A DNA stretch of 64,000 bases from Eupeodes corollae (taxonomy: Eukaryota; Arthropoda; Insecta; Diptera; Syrphidae). The number at the start of each line of letters is the position of its first letter. Position 1 is the stretch's first letter. The translations under genes were made by a program, and so were the position numbers. Of the stretch, positions 23,201 through 38,200 are shown piece after piece. The notes beneath the pieces were generated by a model, which was not told the DNA's origin, made no database searches, and saw only the letters and a list, made by a program, of their open reading frames with translations. The stretch spans positions 120,501,575 through 120,565,574 of the forward strand of contig NC_079149.1 in NCBI RefSeq assembly GCF_945859685.1, written 5' to 3'.

Positions 23201-26200
23201 GGAGGACTATCGCGTGATAGTTCATTCTCCTCCTGGACTGTTTCTTGTTTGATTTTTAAGCTTAATGGTTCTTCAGTTGGTGGTGGAGTGACACTTCTGG
23301 TGTTGGCCCGTTCCTCCTCGACTTCGGGTTCCTTCACCTGTTCCGGTGAATTGGGAGCCGACGGCTTGCGAAGGTCGGTTGGCAGTTCTTGATCACGTTT
23401 TAATGCTGCTGCCATGGCTGGTGGCAAATGCGGCAGGGATGGGAAAAATGGATTCGGGTATGGTCCAAGTGTCTTCAGGATATCTAACGGTGGACGATAG
23501 AGGCCAGGAAGTCCGGGATAGCCTGCATTTGGTGGGAATGGTAGAGGCAATGAAACGGGAGGCATTTGTTGCGGCATCTGTGGCTGGTGAGTTGGTGAAC
23601 TGTCCGGCGACATCTGCTCCAACAATGGTGGATGGAATTTGTCGAGGTGCTCGGGAATGGGTGTTGCATTCATAGGAATATGGGGGAACTTATGTGCGTG
23701 CCGCTGGAAGTGCACTTTCAGATTACCCTTGGTGGTGAAGCGACTTCCACAAACATTGCACTTGAACGGTCGCTCTCCGGTGTGAGAGCGAATGTGAATT
23801 TGTAATGCCGAATCCGAACCGAACACCTTGCCGCAATATCGACAGCGGTGTTTAAAGAACGGTTCATTGCGGCTCTTGCCATCGGCTGTCTTGCCATCCT
23901 TGCCAAAGGCATACTCATCAGCCAAATTATTCGCTAAGATTCCCTGCGAAGCAGAATCAAGTACTTCCTGAGCTCTTCGCTGAAGCATCTCCAGCGAATT
24001 GGGCTCATCAAGCGATGGAAGATCATCGTGATTGGTGATTATACTCGAGGCCAAGTCATTGCCGAAAGGCAGCGGCATATTTTCGTCCTGTTTCATGCTC
24101 GCGAGCATTTGCAGCGAATTGTTTCTACTATACTCATCGTACTCTTCACGTTTTCGCTTCAGCGATTCATTGTTGTTTGACTCGCTGTGGTTTGAAGCCT
24201 GCATTTCCTCGTCCTGGCAGCGGACTTCGTCGTCTAGCCTCTCGCGTTTTACCAGGATCTCACCGGGTTCGAGTTCTTGGTCATCATCCTGGTCTCTGTC
24301 TCTGTCACGCTCTTGATCTAGCTCGATATCTTCGTTCTCTTCTTCGCCCTCATTTTCACTCTTACCTCCTTGGTTCATCGCAAGCTGCGACTGCAGCTGC
24401 TGAATTAACTGGATCTGGAACAATTGTTGTTGCTGCAGATTGAAAAGCGTCTGCTGCAAGAATGCCAGCTGTTTCATGGCTGCCTCATTGTCGGCACCAG
24501 CATTTCCATTCGCAATCGTCTTTGCGGCGAATTGGGCAATGGCCATCTGCATATTTTGTATCGCTTCCAGAGTAACCGGACCTGGAGCGGGGAACTGTGG
24601 CATTTGCAGAGGCGGACTACCTACCGGTGGCGACGAGATGGGTCGATTCTCTTCCTCCACACAGTCTTCTTCATTGGGTTTATCATCTCCAGTCGGTGTG
24701 GGAACTCTCTGTTCTGTATCCATTGTCATGGGAACAGTCTTCTCTACCTCCTTAGGCGCCTGAATCTGTTCCTTTTCATCAGTCTTCTCGCTTTCTAGCT
24801 GCTGTTCTTTAAGAGTTTCCACTCCGACCACCAACTCCGGCGATCGCCTATCGAAAGGCTGATTATTAATCTCAAGATCAGGTGGTGTCGGTGATGGTAG
24901 TTTTGTATTTATTCTTTCAATTTCCTGGAGATATGTATGTTGTTCACCGCCTTTCAAGCCTCCACCCATCACCTCCGATTGCTGCTGCTGTTGCTGCTGA
25001 TGATGATGGTGATTTAGAGGCAATTGGGCATTGGCATGGGCATGCACATCGTTGCTATCTAACGGTGACATTAGGCTATTGTTATTGTTATGATTGTGAT
25101 TGTGATCTTCCAAATGATGATTTAAACTAGTATTTTGATTGCTGCTTAAATGACTAAATGGATTCAGGTGATTCAAATGATGCATGTGATCATGATGATG
25201 ATGTTGATTATCTAACATTTTTCGGGTATCGGCTAAATTAAAAGCGGCAACACTAGCACCAGCAGTTATTGTTGCATCGATTTCTTCATCAGCATCAGCT
25301 GCGGGCGAATGTTGTGATTGCATTTGAATATCAGGACTATTTGACTTGCAACTGGGTGAACATGAGCCAATATCTTCTTGGTCACTGGTTAAATCTGGAA
25401 ATAGGAAATAAAAAAAAATTAGGGTTGTAGGAAAGTGGAAAAGAATAATTCTTATGTTAGTTAACTCATATTCAAACCCTTTTAGCACGTGCTAAAACTT
25501 AACTTCTACCAAAAAATTTATTTGGTGAATTTCAAAAACATGACTTAAAATGGAGAAAACATTTTTTAATTGGAGCCCAATGAAAGATCATATATTTAAA
25601 AAAAAAAGGACATTTTACTCAAAACCCCAAATAAATAACCGAAAAATTTAACATTGCATTAGCACCTATTTGAATACTTAATAGATTGACAATAATTAGA
25701 ATGGCGCCCAACGTGAAATAACAATTTCTGTTAATACAGATTAATTGCTATAGTTTTCACTGCTTGCTTACTTATGTATGTATTTATTCATTTTCATTGA
25801 TCAAGTCAGGTTAAATCTATATAATCTTCCCATAAGTAGACCCACACTACATTGTATCGTTAAATGGCGCCCAGGAGAAATTGACAAAATTATTTTTTTC
25901 TGGAATTTTGTGATCAAAAACGATTTCTAACTGAAATACTTAAATAAAAAAGATATAACTTAATTTTCAATTATGGGTAATATGATGTACTTTCATTGAA
26001 AAACTGTATTCACTTTCGATTTCAAGACCATGTTATAAATTTATGTTTCCTCTCTATATTGCCAGGCCGTCGGCAAATATGGAATTAAAAAACATTCCTT
26101 GAATTCTTTAACACAGTTTCAGTTTTAAACCGCAACAAGTTCATCACAATGCCTTTTAAAGAAGCAGCGAAGATCACTTATTATTATTATTTATTATATT

Positions 26201-29200
26201 TTTTTTCCTTTTTCTTTTTTATAGGTATAAGAAATATTTTTACTAAGATATCTAGATACTTATATGTATGTAGGTATATTCTCCCCCGGCGGATAGTTAG
26301 TTTGTTTGTTATGCTTGCTCACTCATTCCTAAACAACAATAGGACACAAGTGGCACGTGTTTTCCTCGAACCACACACGCATCCCGCTGTCATCGCAATA
26401 TACACACCCTACCTACCTACTACGCCCCTCTCTCATGCCTATTCCTCATTCATCGTCCCACCAACCAACCAACCAACCAACCGACCGACAACAAAATAAT
26501 CTCATCTCTCCTATATATGACTTGTGTGCATATGACGACGTCGACTTGCTGCTGCTGCTGGTGGAATACCTGTTGTCCCGAACACACCGCGTCTAGTCGA
26601 CATGTGTGTAGATATTTGCAGTGCAGAAAAAAAAACTAAAAACAATATATTGTATCTATTAGATACTATTTCTTGGTCAGTAGATCGGAAACAGCAAACA
26701 CCACAATATAGGTAGGTATAACTTCGCTATGACTATATGCACTATGCATGCACCTATAACACGAACACATATCTGCTGCTGATGGTATTATAAATGTGGC
26801 ATAGTCCACATCCACATGAGGCTTCGCAAATACTTTTGTTGCAGTTGCAAGCTTATATTATATAGATACTATTGCCTTTTTGAAAAATGCTGCATAGATA
26901 CAATGATGAACATGGAGATGGAGATGAGAGGAAGCACATGCAACTCACACGAACTCAGACGAACGGTCGAACGGACGCGACGTACGAACGGACGACCGAT
27001 GTCTAAGAAATAAAAACAAAAAAAATGGAAGTTCATTAAAAATTTTGATCGCACCATTAAAATCTATTATTGCTGTTTGTTGCTGTTGCGCTCGGTTCGG
27101 ATTTCAACAGCAATGTGCAATTCGCTCTCTACAATTTTTACCCCTCTAGAAGTTGTGTTTTATTATAAAGTCTGCCATAATGATGATGGTTTTCTCCTCG
27201 CTTGTCCTCCCCCCATGGGATCCTACCACCACCACACAGTATCTACAGTACTTATACTCATACAAATACAAATTACAAAAAAAATTGTAAAATGAAAAAT
27301 GCACAACAATAAACCATGCGTTTATTGTTTGTTTCTTCTCTCTGGCTATATCATCTGAGAATCTATATAAATTTGAAAAATGCAGTACAATAATAAATTG
27401 TGGAACAAAAAATGAATATGGATTTGTATCTTATGCGAGTATACGAGTATGTATTTTGTTGCTGTGCGAAATGTCTTAATCAAAGATTTTTATTATTAAA
27501 CAATGCAATGTATCTAAATGTATCAAGGTTTGAACTACATTTTTTTGTTTGGTTTGTGTATCTGCAGAAAGTGATGGGAATATAGTGATACTGAAAGTTA
27601 ATTACCTTACACTTTTATTTTTAACATCATCATACAACAAATTTATAAATGATTTAAATCTTTTTTTTGTTTTTTTTTTTTTCAGGGAGATATATCAGAT
27701 GCGAAAAGGCGTTGGAGTGTTGAATTTTTCGCACCTTGTCCGTTCGATTGGTGCAATAGATACAAAATTTTTCAGATACATAATTAACATATCACAATAA
27801 AAGATTTTGTTTTCGTTTTTGTTTGTATTGTTCAGATAATATTATTGTCGCCTGAGGTCAGGCTGTGTTTTTTTTTTTAACTAATTCCGATGTCATGTTT
27901 AAAATGTTAAAGTTAAACACACCCGTGGGCGATATTTCTGAACACGATTATAGCTCTATCTTCGAGTAATAGTATTATATGTAAGTATAGGTTTAGGTAT
28001 GATGAGCTTGAAAGAAAATATATGTAATTGTAATTGCATGAAGTAGACGTGAAGTTTTGAAAGGTGTTTAGTTTACAGTACTTTTTGTATTGCTTAATTA
28101 TTCAAGAGATGTCACAGAAAAACAGCCATGTGGAAAATAGTAACTTAATCAAGTGACGTTGAGTGGGCTTCGATGGAGTATAAATAATAATAATTAAAAG
28201 CTTCGTTTTTATTTTTAAATAAAACTGTAGAAATAGTGTTGTTGTCAATTATCTACTTAGTTACTTTGTTTAAGTTTTATTTGAAGTGAGTATCCAGTCT
28301 TTATTTGAACTTTTTTATTTTTATTATTTATTTCGTCAACTCATTCTTTTCATTTTTATTTGTTTTTATGAATTCTTTTGTTTAATATGTTTCATGTAAA
28401 CATCAGCTTAAATTTGTCATACAAATCTATTAAATAATAACCATAAAAAAAATAAAACTTAAAAACCACAAAGAAATAATCGTCATCGTTTTCCAACATT
28501 CTACAATTCCAACATAGATGATGAAAAGTTAATGAAGTGGAACCCATGAAATTATTAGAAAAATTAGTGTAGGTTTTTTTATTTAATTTTATATTCCCCC
28601 TTTTTGTATGTTTTAAAATGTTTCAAGTTAATTTATGAGTATTTATATATCATATCTTTTTTTTTGTTGATGAAGAAGAAGGGGGCGTAGTCAAAGAATT
28701 GTTAAATGATTGAAAAAATTTAATTGGATCAATAAACATAATTTGTTCTTAATAAAAATTATATCCCAGTTTTTTGGTGTAGGTGTATTAGTTGGGTTTG
28801 TATAGGTATAGGAAATATAACATCCGTAAGGAATTAATTAAATTTTAATAACTTCACGATGAAAGACGCGGTTAACCACATTTAAGCGTTGAAAGTTGCT
28901 TTAAAGAAAAAAATAAGATAAAACAAAATCGTATTGTTTAATGTTTTATTAAAGTCATATAAATGCAACAATTTCGAGGCCAAATTCGATTAATAATTCC
29001 ATAGTCAATGATAAAAACACATAAATTTAAAATGTGCTTCATTTTAAAATGGCGCCCAACTAAGGATCTCTTCATACAAATAACTTCGGATTGAATGTGT
29101 TCGATGATTTTCTAAACTATTGACAAGAAAAGCAATGGAAATGTAAGATTTTTGAATTGTATCCACCAGATTTTAAAGGATTTAAGTTTATGAATGGCCC

Positions 29201-32200
29201 GCAATGTGAAGTAGCATTTTTAAGAATGCTAGAAATTGAGGATACAATTTTTTTTTGGTGAATGACAAAATTCAATTGTTTAATCAAATAGAATATTGAT
29301 TGGTTTTTCCATAACGCTATTGTTAAATAAAGGCCAATTTTTAAACTTTAATAATTAATGATTCACATTTTTAAATGGCGCCCAACGTGGACATTTTTGC
29401 GTTTTGAAAAATAGCTTGCTTTCTTAATTTTAATAATTTTATCGTGTTTTTTTATAAGTGATCAAAAGAACACTAGTGGAAACCTAAAAAAAAAAAATTT
29501 AAGAAAGCTATCTGAATGAGATCCTATCTGCACACATTGAAAAAAGAAAAAATATTCTATAGTTAACGATTTGCCTTAAATGTTTACGTCAATATTTGCT
29601 TCTCAGAGGTTTATTTTTTTGAGCATTTTTTCACAGAAGTTTATCTCATTCTATTGAAATAGGATCAATTTAACGGCCAATAGGAATTACTCCTTTTAAT
29701 CCATTCCAAATTTTACTTATTTTGAATAAAATGGCGCCCAATGTGAAACCTTTTAAATTGTTTTGAAATATACTTTAAGCACTTTTTGTTGCAAGGAATC
29801 CCCTTCATATTGTCATAAAATTGTATTTTTTTCTAATTATGAATTATTAACAAGATATGTCCACAGATCACAAATGGCGCCCAATGGGAGTCGTACATTA
29901 TTTTGTGTATTGTAGATAGAAAATAACCATTTTTACAAAACATAAAAGCAACTCATATAATTACATTTAAGTTGAAGATAAACAAAATTCTTTAAATTAA
30001 AGAAAGTAAATGTATTTTTTTATGGAATTCATTTCACTACCTCGAACCAAAAGCTGTAAATTCTTATTAAATTTTAAATTTCTTATTATTCCTCATAAAT
30101 TTGGACACCTTTTAATGCCATGTATTTAAAAGAACATCCCATTTAAATTAAAATATCAAAATTCCACACCAGCTCCATAAAATATCAAAAGCCAACCAAA
30201 AATGTCGTGCAAAATTCAAAAATGTAAATCACTTTTTCAGAAATCATATAATGCAGATACAAAATGTACAATAATTATTCATTGAATTATAAGCTATTTA
30301 ATATTTTTTTTTTTCAATTTTGTCGTCTGAATATAATAAAATTGTATGTATATTGTTGTATATCCATACCTCTCGAATTTGTAAAAAGAAAAATATACAA
30401 AATTCTTAACAATTTAATATGCACCCACACCGAAAGATGAGAACATACAATTCATATACCTTCCTATACCAACCATGTTTCCAATCTCACTCGATGACAG
30501 CCTTTAAGATGTTTAAAAAAAATTAAAGAAAGAAAAATGTTTAGGTATACCTTATATCTTGAGAGTTTGCGCTTGTCGTTTGGTTAATCAATTTTTATGA
30601 GGTGAGGTTCCTTACTTTTTCCGTGTATCCATCGCTCATTTAATATGGCGGCAGCCACAACGAAACGGACCAACGATCCACGATACACAACGTTCGAAGC
30701 TGACGCTGAAGACTAAGAAGATACATGGATTTTACAATGGCGATGGTGGAGCGGAACAAGAATCACCACCAAACTCTACAAGATCCCAGAACCAGACGCA
30801 AAGGAGGCTATTCATCTACATATATGTGTACATAAGTATATATGTGATATCATTAAAGTTGATTTAAGAACCACAGAGACGATTTTTTTAAGTGTTCTGC
30901 GTTAATAATAAATGAACAGTGAATTTAAAAAAAAAAAATAGATTTATTTATTGTATTGGCTTTTCTTTGTGATGCGCGGGGTTACAGGGACTTTAGACGC
31001 ATAGTATCTTCAGGATTGACTTGTATCTGTATCTTCTGCATTATAATACAATATACAAATTAGACAACAAAATTAAAATAGTTTGTTTTTGTTTAAGTTG
31101 GTAAAAGAAGATTTATGAAATCATAAATTTTTAACACTTAAGATGGCTAAAAGACAGTTTTTCGTATATACACAAAAAAAACACACACACACTATTAAGA
31201 AACAGGATAAGATTTATGGATGACGATGATGACAACAAAAAAGACTTAGTTACATTTAATTCTCTTAATTTTTAGAGTTGAACAAAAGAAATCTGTCGAT
31301 CTACTAAAAGAAAGGTAACCAAAAAATTAAAACTCTTGACTAACTCAAAGCCTTATGCATCATGAATATGTAAGTTACAAGTTGAAGATACAAGTATCTT
31401 GAAGCTTTTTTCCCAGACTTTCGGTCTCAACTTTAAATTTCTATACATGTTTATTATTCCATCAGCAGTGTGTAACATTACAGATTACACGCTTCGATAT
31501 AAATGTATATTTAATTTTTTGATTTTTTTTAATATTCCACTTACTTATCTACCATCAATGCTAATCATAGAAACATAAAATGTATTTTATAATGAATTAA
31601 AATTAGAGATAGAAGAACAAAGGAAAAAACGAAAAATTAATATATATAAATACAATCATCAGCTAATGTATTTCTAAAATAAAATTTTTTTGGAAGTATC
31701 TACTATATAATTTAATCATAAAAAAATATCATAAAAAATACATAAAATTAATACCAAACTTAGTCATATAATAATATAATATAAATAATAAATGAATTCA
31801 TAGTTTGGACTAATGTTGATGGAGAATGAAACGTATCTGTCCTCGACTTCATTTTAGATTTTTATGAAGGTAGGTAAATTTCAAAAAATACTACACGTGT
31901 CTATAATTGAGTGAGTTTTTTTTTTTTTTTTTTGTTTCTTTTTATGTTTTATATCTAAAGATACCTGATTGAAATAAATAATTTAAAAAAAAATTATATA
32001 TATTAAAATTAAACAATAAAATAGAAAATTTGTTAAATTTATTTCGATCGTGATTTAATTTTATTTATTTTTTTTTTTGGTTTTGAAACCTAACAAGATT
32101 TTTATGATTTTTGTTTTATGATTTGAAATAAAAATAACATACCTACAAAAATGGGGTTTATTGATAACAAACAGACAGACAGAAAGAGAGCGAGGAGTAT

Positions 32201-35200
32201 AAACCCAAAAACCCCACATCAAGAAACAAAAAACAATAAATTTATAATTTATTCAATCGATTTAGGTATATTAACACTCTAGGTTTTGTTTTATTTTTGT
32301 ATAAAGGTAAAATAAGTAGAAATAAAATATATGTTAATGCGCATAAATGAAGATTAATCTTTGGTATTTCTAGCTTCCTTTCCTTCCATTATTAATTTTT
32401 GTTTTATTTTTTGGGAGTTCATTAAATTTTTTATCACCTTGTGGGCATTAGATTGTAAAATGCTAATTTTTATTTATTTATTTATAGAGATATGTATGGA
32501 TTTGTACGGGTTTCTTTTGGAAAATGATCTAGTTTAAATCGGGTTTTTGATAATGGGCGTAATTTGTCATCTCATAAAGATATTCTTATATACTGACTTT
32601 TAACTTATAAAGGGACCTGATTGGCTGAGAATAAGTTTGAGTTTGGTTTTTAATATTTTTTTTTCAAGGGGCTTGAGAAATGGTTTTAAGGGGGGATATA
32701 TGTTTCTATTATTTAAAAGAAATTAATTTTAATTATGTTTTTAACATTCAATTTTGAAAATTATTTAAGCTAACTGATTTTTAACACTTAAGTTTGTCAC
32801 TCAAAAACAAAAGATAATGATTAAAAAGTAATCGAAAAAATACTCACGATGAAAAGAGGTTAGGTAGATAATTTGACCTTAATTATTTGAGTTTGTTTTC
32901 TCTTTAAAAGCAGTAAATATGGTTTACTACCGTTAATTAGCCATCAATTTTAAATTATTTCTTTCAGCGTTTTAATATGGTTTCAAACATGAGCATTCAT
33001 TGATGGTGTTGTTAGTTATTAGATTTCAATTTAAAAAATGTTGTCATTGCATTGCCAAAATGTGTTTATAATTTTTGGATTAATTCACTTATTATAGACA
33101 ATACCAAGGAAACCCATACAAAACATTGCACGAAAAAATTGAAACTCTGAATTGAAGGCTGATTTTTAAAACTTGACTTTATTAATAAAATAAGTAATAA
33201 AATAGTCCACATATACATATTTTTTTTCTTTTTAAGGAGGAGTTTTTTACCTTATATAAATGACAAGGAAAACATAGAATAAAATTGAAGCTTTATCAAC
33301 GGATCAATGGAACGCCAATAAACTTAAATAATCACTACTAAATGGCGCCCAACGTGGACATTTGTTTTTGAAAAATATTGTTTTTTAATTTGATTACGTT
33401 TTTATTTATAAGAGATTTAAAGAATACAAGTACCTACATACCTAAGAACAAACACAAATTAAATTTAGCTATCAGCATGAGATCCTATATCTGCACATAT
33501 TTAAACAAAAAATACATTTTTGATGGTTAATGATTTGCCTTGAATGTGTGTGTGTCATTATTTGCAAATTTTATATAAGAAAACTCATTTTGAATTAAAT
33601 GGCGCCCAATGTGAGACCTCTTAAACTGTTTTAAAATATGTGTTTTAACTACTTTTTGCTGCAATAAAAGGAGGGTTTATTGCTATGAGTTACTAAGAAG
33701 ACATTTTTATAAATGGCGCCCAACGAAAGTCCTACATTATATCGTTTTTAATTATTGCATGTATTTTAGATATATAGAAATAACATTTTTGAACGAAAAA
33801 TTAATTCATATAATGGTATTTAAGTTTCTGTTATACGATTAAATTGAAATTCTACCAACGGATTAATGGATTTTTTTAATTTGGTTTAAGAAATAGCGAA
33901 AAAAAACATAGAAAAAAAAAATAAATACAAAACAATTACTAACTTTGCATATTGTACTTAAATGCTCAATATTGGAGTTATTTGAAAATGAAAATACCTT
34001 ATCACTTGGCAAATGTGTTAAAACATAGAAGACAAGACAAAATTAACATCAAAGCAAATTAACAACAAATTCATGAACAAACTTTGAACAATTAACCTCA
34101 AATATAGAAAGTTTGTTATTTCGTTTTAATTAATATTTACTTCAAAAAGATGATAAAGCACTTTCAAAAAAAATATAGAAAACATTCCACCGTTATGTAT
34201 TTAATTAGAATTTTGCTTTGCATTCTGTAAAAACGGAAATCGTTTAGTTGATTTTAATTATATTTATTATAGGTATAAGTTAAAAACTTGAATTTTACAC
34301 TATTGAAAGATAAGGTAATGGGACGATCATCTTATCAAATTAAAAAAATCATAGAAAATATTGCACAGTCAAATTGAAATTCTCCAAAATATTGAAAAAA
34401 AATAGATTAAAAAATCAATCAAAAATATTTAATATGGCGTTTTACTAAATAGAGAAACAAATAACATAGAAAACATAGAATGACGAATTTGCTCACATAG
34501 TGGTGAGATTTTAACTACCTAAAAGATGCATTATAGAAGTATACTTTATTAAATTAAAATCAATAAATGTTTATTCACAAAGTGAAACTCAAATAATCGC
34601 AAGAATGTGAGTATCAAGCCACTAAACGTTAACAATTAATTCGTTACTGACTGCATTATCAAATTGAAATTCTCCGAAATATTGAAAGAAAAAATGGATT
34701 AAAAATTTCAATAAATAATAATACTCAATTTGGCGTTTGACTAAATAAAGAAATAAAAAACATAGAAAACATCGAATTACAAATTTGCCCATAGAGTGGT
34801 GAGATTTTGACTGCCTAAAAGATGCTTTATAAAAAATATACTGTATTAAATTGAAATTAAGAAATGTTTGTTCACAAAGTGAAACTTAAATAAGCAAAAG
34901 AATTTGAGTATCAAGCCACTTAACGTTGAAAATTAAACATAAATACAAATAGTAATGCGAAATAGTTAGTATTTTTATATAAGGAAATTAAATTACAAAA
35001 AAAAGAAAAAGAATTTGAATATTTTTTTAAACAAGTGAATGTTTTAAATTGTTGTAAGTCGCATCTACTTATTATTCATTAAATTAAATCACTCCTCAAT
35101 AAAGAAACAATGACTCTATTGTTTTATACACACACGTTGCTTTACTTTTATTTAACCTCTATAACCCTTTATCAATTCAAAATAATTAAAATTACATTTT

Positions 35201-38200
35201 ATACTCATATACCTAATTAAATTAAATTAAATTTTCTTGAACAAGAAAAAATAAAATACAAAAAAAAAAAACAATAAATAAATATTAATAATATGATAAG
35301 TATTCAGGAAATTCTGAATTCTCCCTCCTTGATGGTTGTTGGTGTTTATAAAATAAAATATATAAATTAAATTCTTGTTCTATATGCAAATTATTCTTCA
35401 ACATTGCGTTTTACAAGCATTTTTCATACGATTATTATACAAAAAGTATCTATATAGATACTTCTGTGTCGCGATAGCAATATAAGTACCTACATTTTAA
35501 TTTCACGGACACCACATTTATTCATATACAAATGACTTCAATGGTGATAACTTTCGACTTGAGTAGGTATGGTATACATTTTTATACAAAATATCATTAT
35601 CACGAATAATAATAACAACAACAACAGTGTATATATAACAATTTAAAAAAAGAAAGAAGGAATGGAATATGAAAATACGATTTCCTTTTATTTTTCAATG
35701 TTTTTTTTTAACACAAAACAAAAATTTTATTTATTATTTCGTTTAATGTACAATCAAATAAAAAAATAGTTATCAACCTACAACACCAAAAAAAATACAA
35801 GAACGAGTTGAAAATTCGAATTGCAAATATGGTGCGATATATACATTCGAGTATAAGTATGTACGTATCTATATGGCAATGTCACCCTTTTTTACTACTG
35901 TATCTATATAATTTTTTGTTATTGTTCCTGTTTTAGACTTTGTTTTTAATATACAAGCCTATATTGCACCCATTTGTATATATGTAGATATATAGATATT
36001 TTTGTATATAGTATCTATAGTAGGTTAAATTTATTCCAATGTTGACCTCAGATTGTGTGTACTAGGTAACTGCGGATTGTGTGTTGGTTGCTCTATGGAT
36101 GGCGCGCAGTACGTAGATAGTTTGAAAATTTGTATATATATTTTCGAACTCATCAAATGTATAGCAATCTCGTCGTCTATTAGATACTAGATATTCCTGT
36201 TCGTCCGTCGTCATCGTCATCAACATCATCGTCATGGCTTCTGTGTTTAGGTTTTTGCTCCTGGATATGATGATGACGATGGTTGCTTCGAAACTATAAT
36301 ATATATGTATGTGCTGTTTATACGAGTATCTTTGTATATCTGCTCGCAACACACATCATTTTTATATCCGAATTTTCAATCTATTTTCAAATCCTCGATC
36401 AATTCAAATTTTATATGCATATTTTATTTTTGTTGGTTCAATAAGATTTAAATTATTATGTGCTTACACTATCTATCTGAATGCTGTATATCTATGTGTA
36501 TACTTACTGACAGTACGTAGTATATTATATATATATGGACTATATGGAAGTATTAAACCATCATGATGGCTCGTTATATTGGCCTGGTTAGATATAAATC
36601 GTATTTTATTTTAGAATTTCCATAATTCACATGAGATACACTATTAATTTTACCAACAGTGTTCGTCCAGGTACCAAAAGTGCACAAGCGGATTTATCAA
36701 TTTAATCCAAGGGCGCTACTACAACACCCACCTTTCTCCTGTGCACTACTTTTTTGAAGTAAATGAGTGCGAAATTAACGAAAAACAATATTTACCAATA
36801 GAAAAACTATTAAATGGGCAATTTTTTATCAATTAACTTCAAATTATTTAAAATTGGCCGTGCGATGTTTTTGCGATGTTATCTGTTCTTATGTTTTTCA
36901 TGTATTTACATGAGTTGAAATTATTTTTCATTTGTCTAAAAATAGTTCTTAACTAGTCGTTGACCAATATTCTATGTTTTCTATGTTTTTTCTTTAAACA
37001 ACTCTAAAGAGATTATAGTTTGAATTGGAAATGGTTTGAGCCGAGATTCCGATGTATAGTGGTTTTAAGGCTCTAAATATCGAAATGATAGGGGTTAAAA
37101 AGGTTTTTAAAGTTGTTTTAAGGGGAATCCAAGAATCTTCGAACTTAGCTTAATATTCATCACATTCTTTTATGGATAGAAGAATTTGATCTTAGGCCTA
37201 CAAACAGGTGAATAGGTGATAAACCCGCTCCTGGTTCATATACAACAACACAAAATGAAAAAAATATGTTTTTTTTTTCTGCATTGAATGAGGAATGTTT
37301 CAGATATGTACATAGGTACAAACAAAAACTATACCTAGTGTGGAAAATATAATCATATTAAAAGCGTTTTCATGTGATCTAAAAATTTTATATTTTTTGA
37401 AATAATGAAAACAATCTACAGATATATATTTTTTGAAATAATGAAAACAATCTACAGATATGTAAAATGTATGTATATATTTTTTTATAGTGTTTATAAA
37501 AATAACACAGACAAAAAAAACAACAAATATTTTTGCCGGAAAATGAATTTGTGTGAATTATGAAATGAGTTATTATCGAAAATATCATCTTTTGAAGGAT
37601 TTTTTTTGTTAGAACTTTTGTATTTTATTTTTATAAATGATTGAAAATTATGTGTGGTGGGTGGGAAATTAATGTTTAGGTTTTTTTGTAGTTTTTTTCT
37701 TTTAATTTTTAATTAATTTGATAGTGATTTATTATTTATTTGGAATTTCATATACATTAATAACAAAATATAAGAAAAACAAAATTGTTAATAATAAATC
37801 ATATGGGATTTAAAATTTAAAGCTAAGAGATTAATATGACAAAATAAATAACTTAAAATACTATTTTAATATCTGAAAAAATATGTTATTTGGTAACGAA
37901 ACGGATTAAGTAAGTTTCTAATAAAGTTCTATTCAAGCAATATAAAGATTGGCGCCAGATGATTTTAGTTTAAAATATTTGCAAAAGAAATCAATTTGTT
38001 TTATATTTTAATGTCGAATATAAGCTTATAAAACAAAAATATATAAAGTTTATTGCAAAAAAAAAAACAAATTTCTACATATTTTTTATAATCCTTGATT
38101 TATTTTTCGAAGGTACGTTGGAAACCAAAGACGTTATCTTATGTGAAAATTGAAATATATTTGACTTTTATTTTGACAGCAAATATGTAATAATTAGCTT

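Noticed and set aside
21579..25130. Many open frames on the plus strand opposite salm exon 2
   Set aside because: They are antisense shadows of a GC-richer, repeat-containing coding exon (poly-Q and Pro-rich coding gives Val/Cys/Ser-rich antisense frames) and show no protein family.
25395..25488. Upstream extension of the long minus-strand frame (start MLKGFEYELT...)
   Set aside because: The frame begins at a GTG, not ATG, and the extra residues are AT-rich intron translation. A good acceptor CCTATTTCCAG sits at 25395 and joins exactly to the exon at 47398.
25702..33725. Reading the TGGCGCCCAACGTGG copies as primer-binding sites of LTR retrotransposons
   Set aside because: No flanking LTR pairs, gag/pol remnants or polypurine tracts were seen, and the copies are only 115-360 bases apart. 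Kept only as one alternative in the findings.
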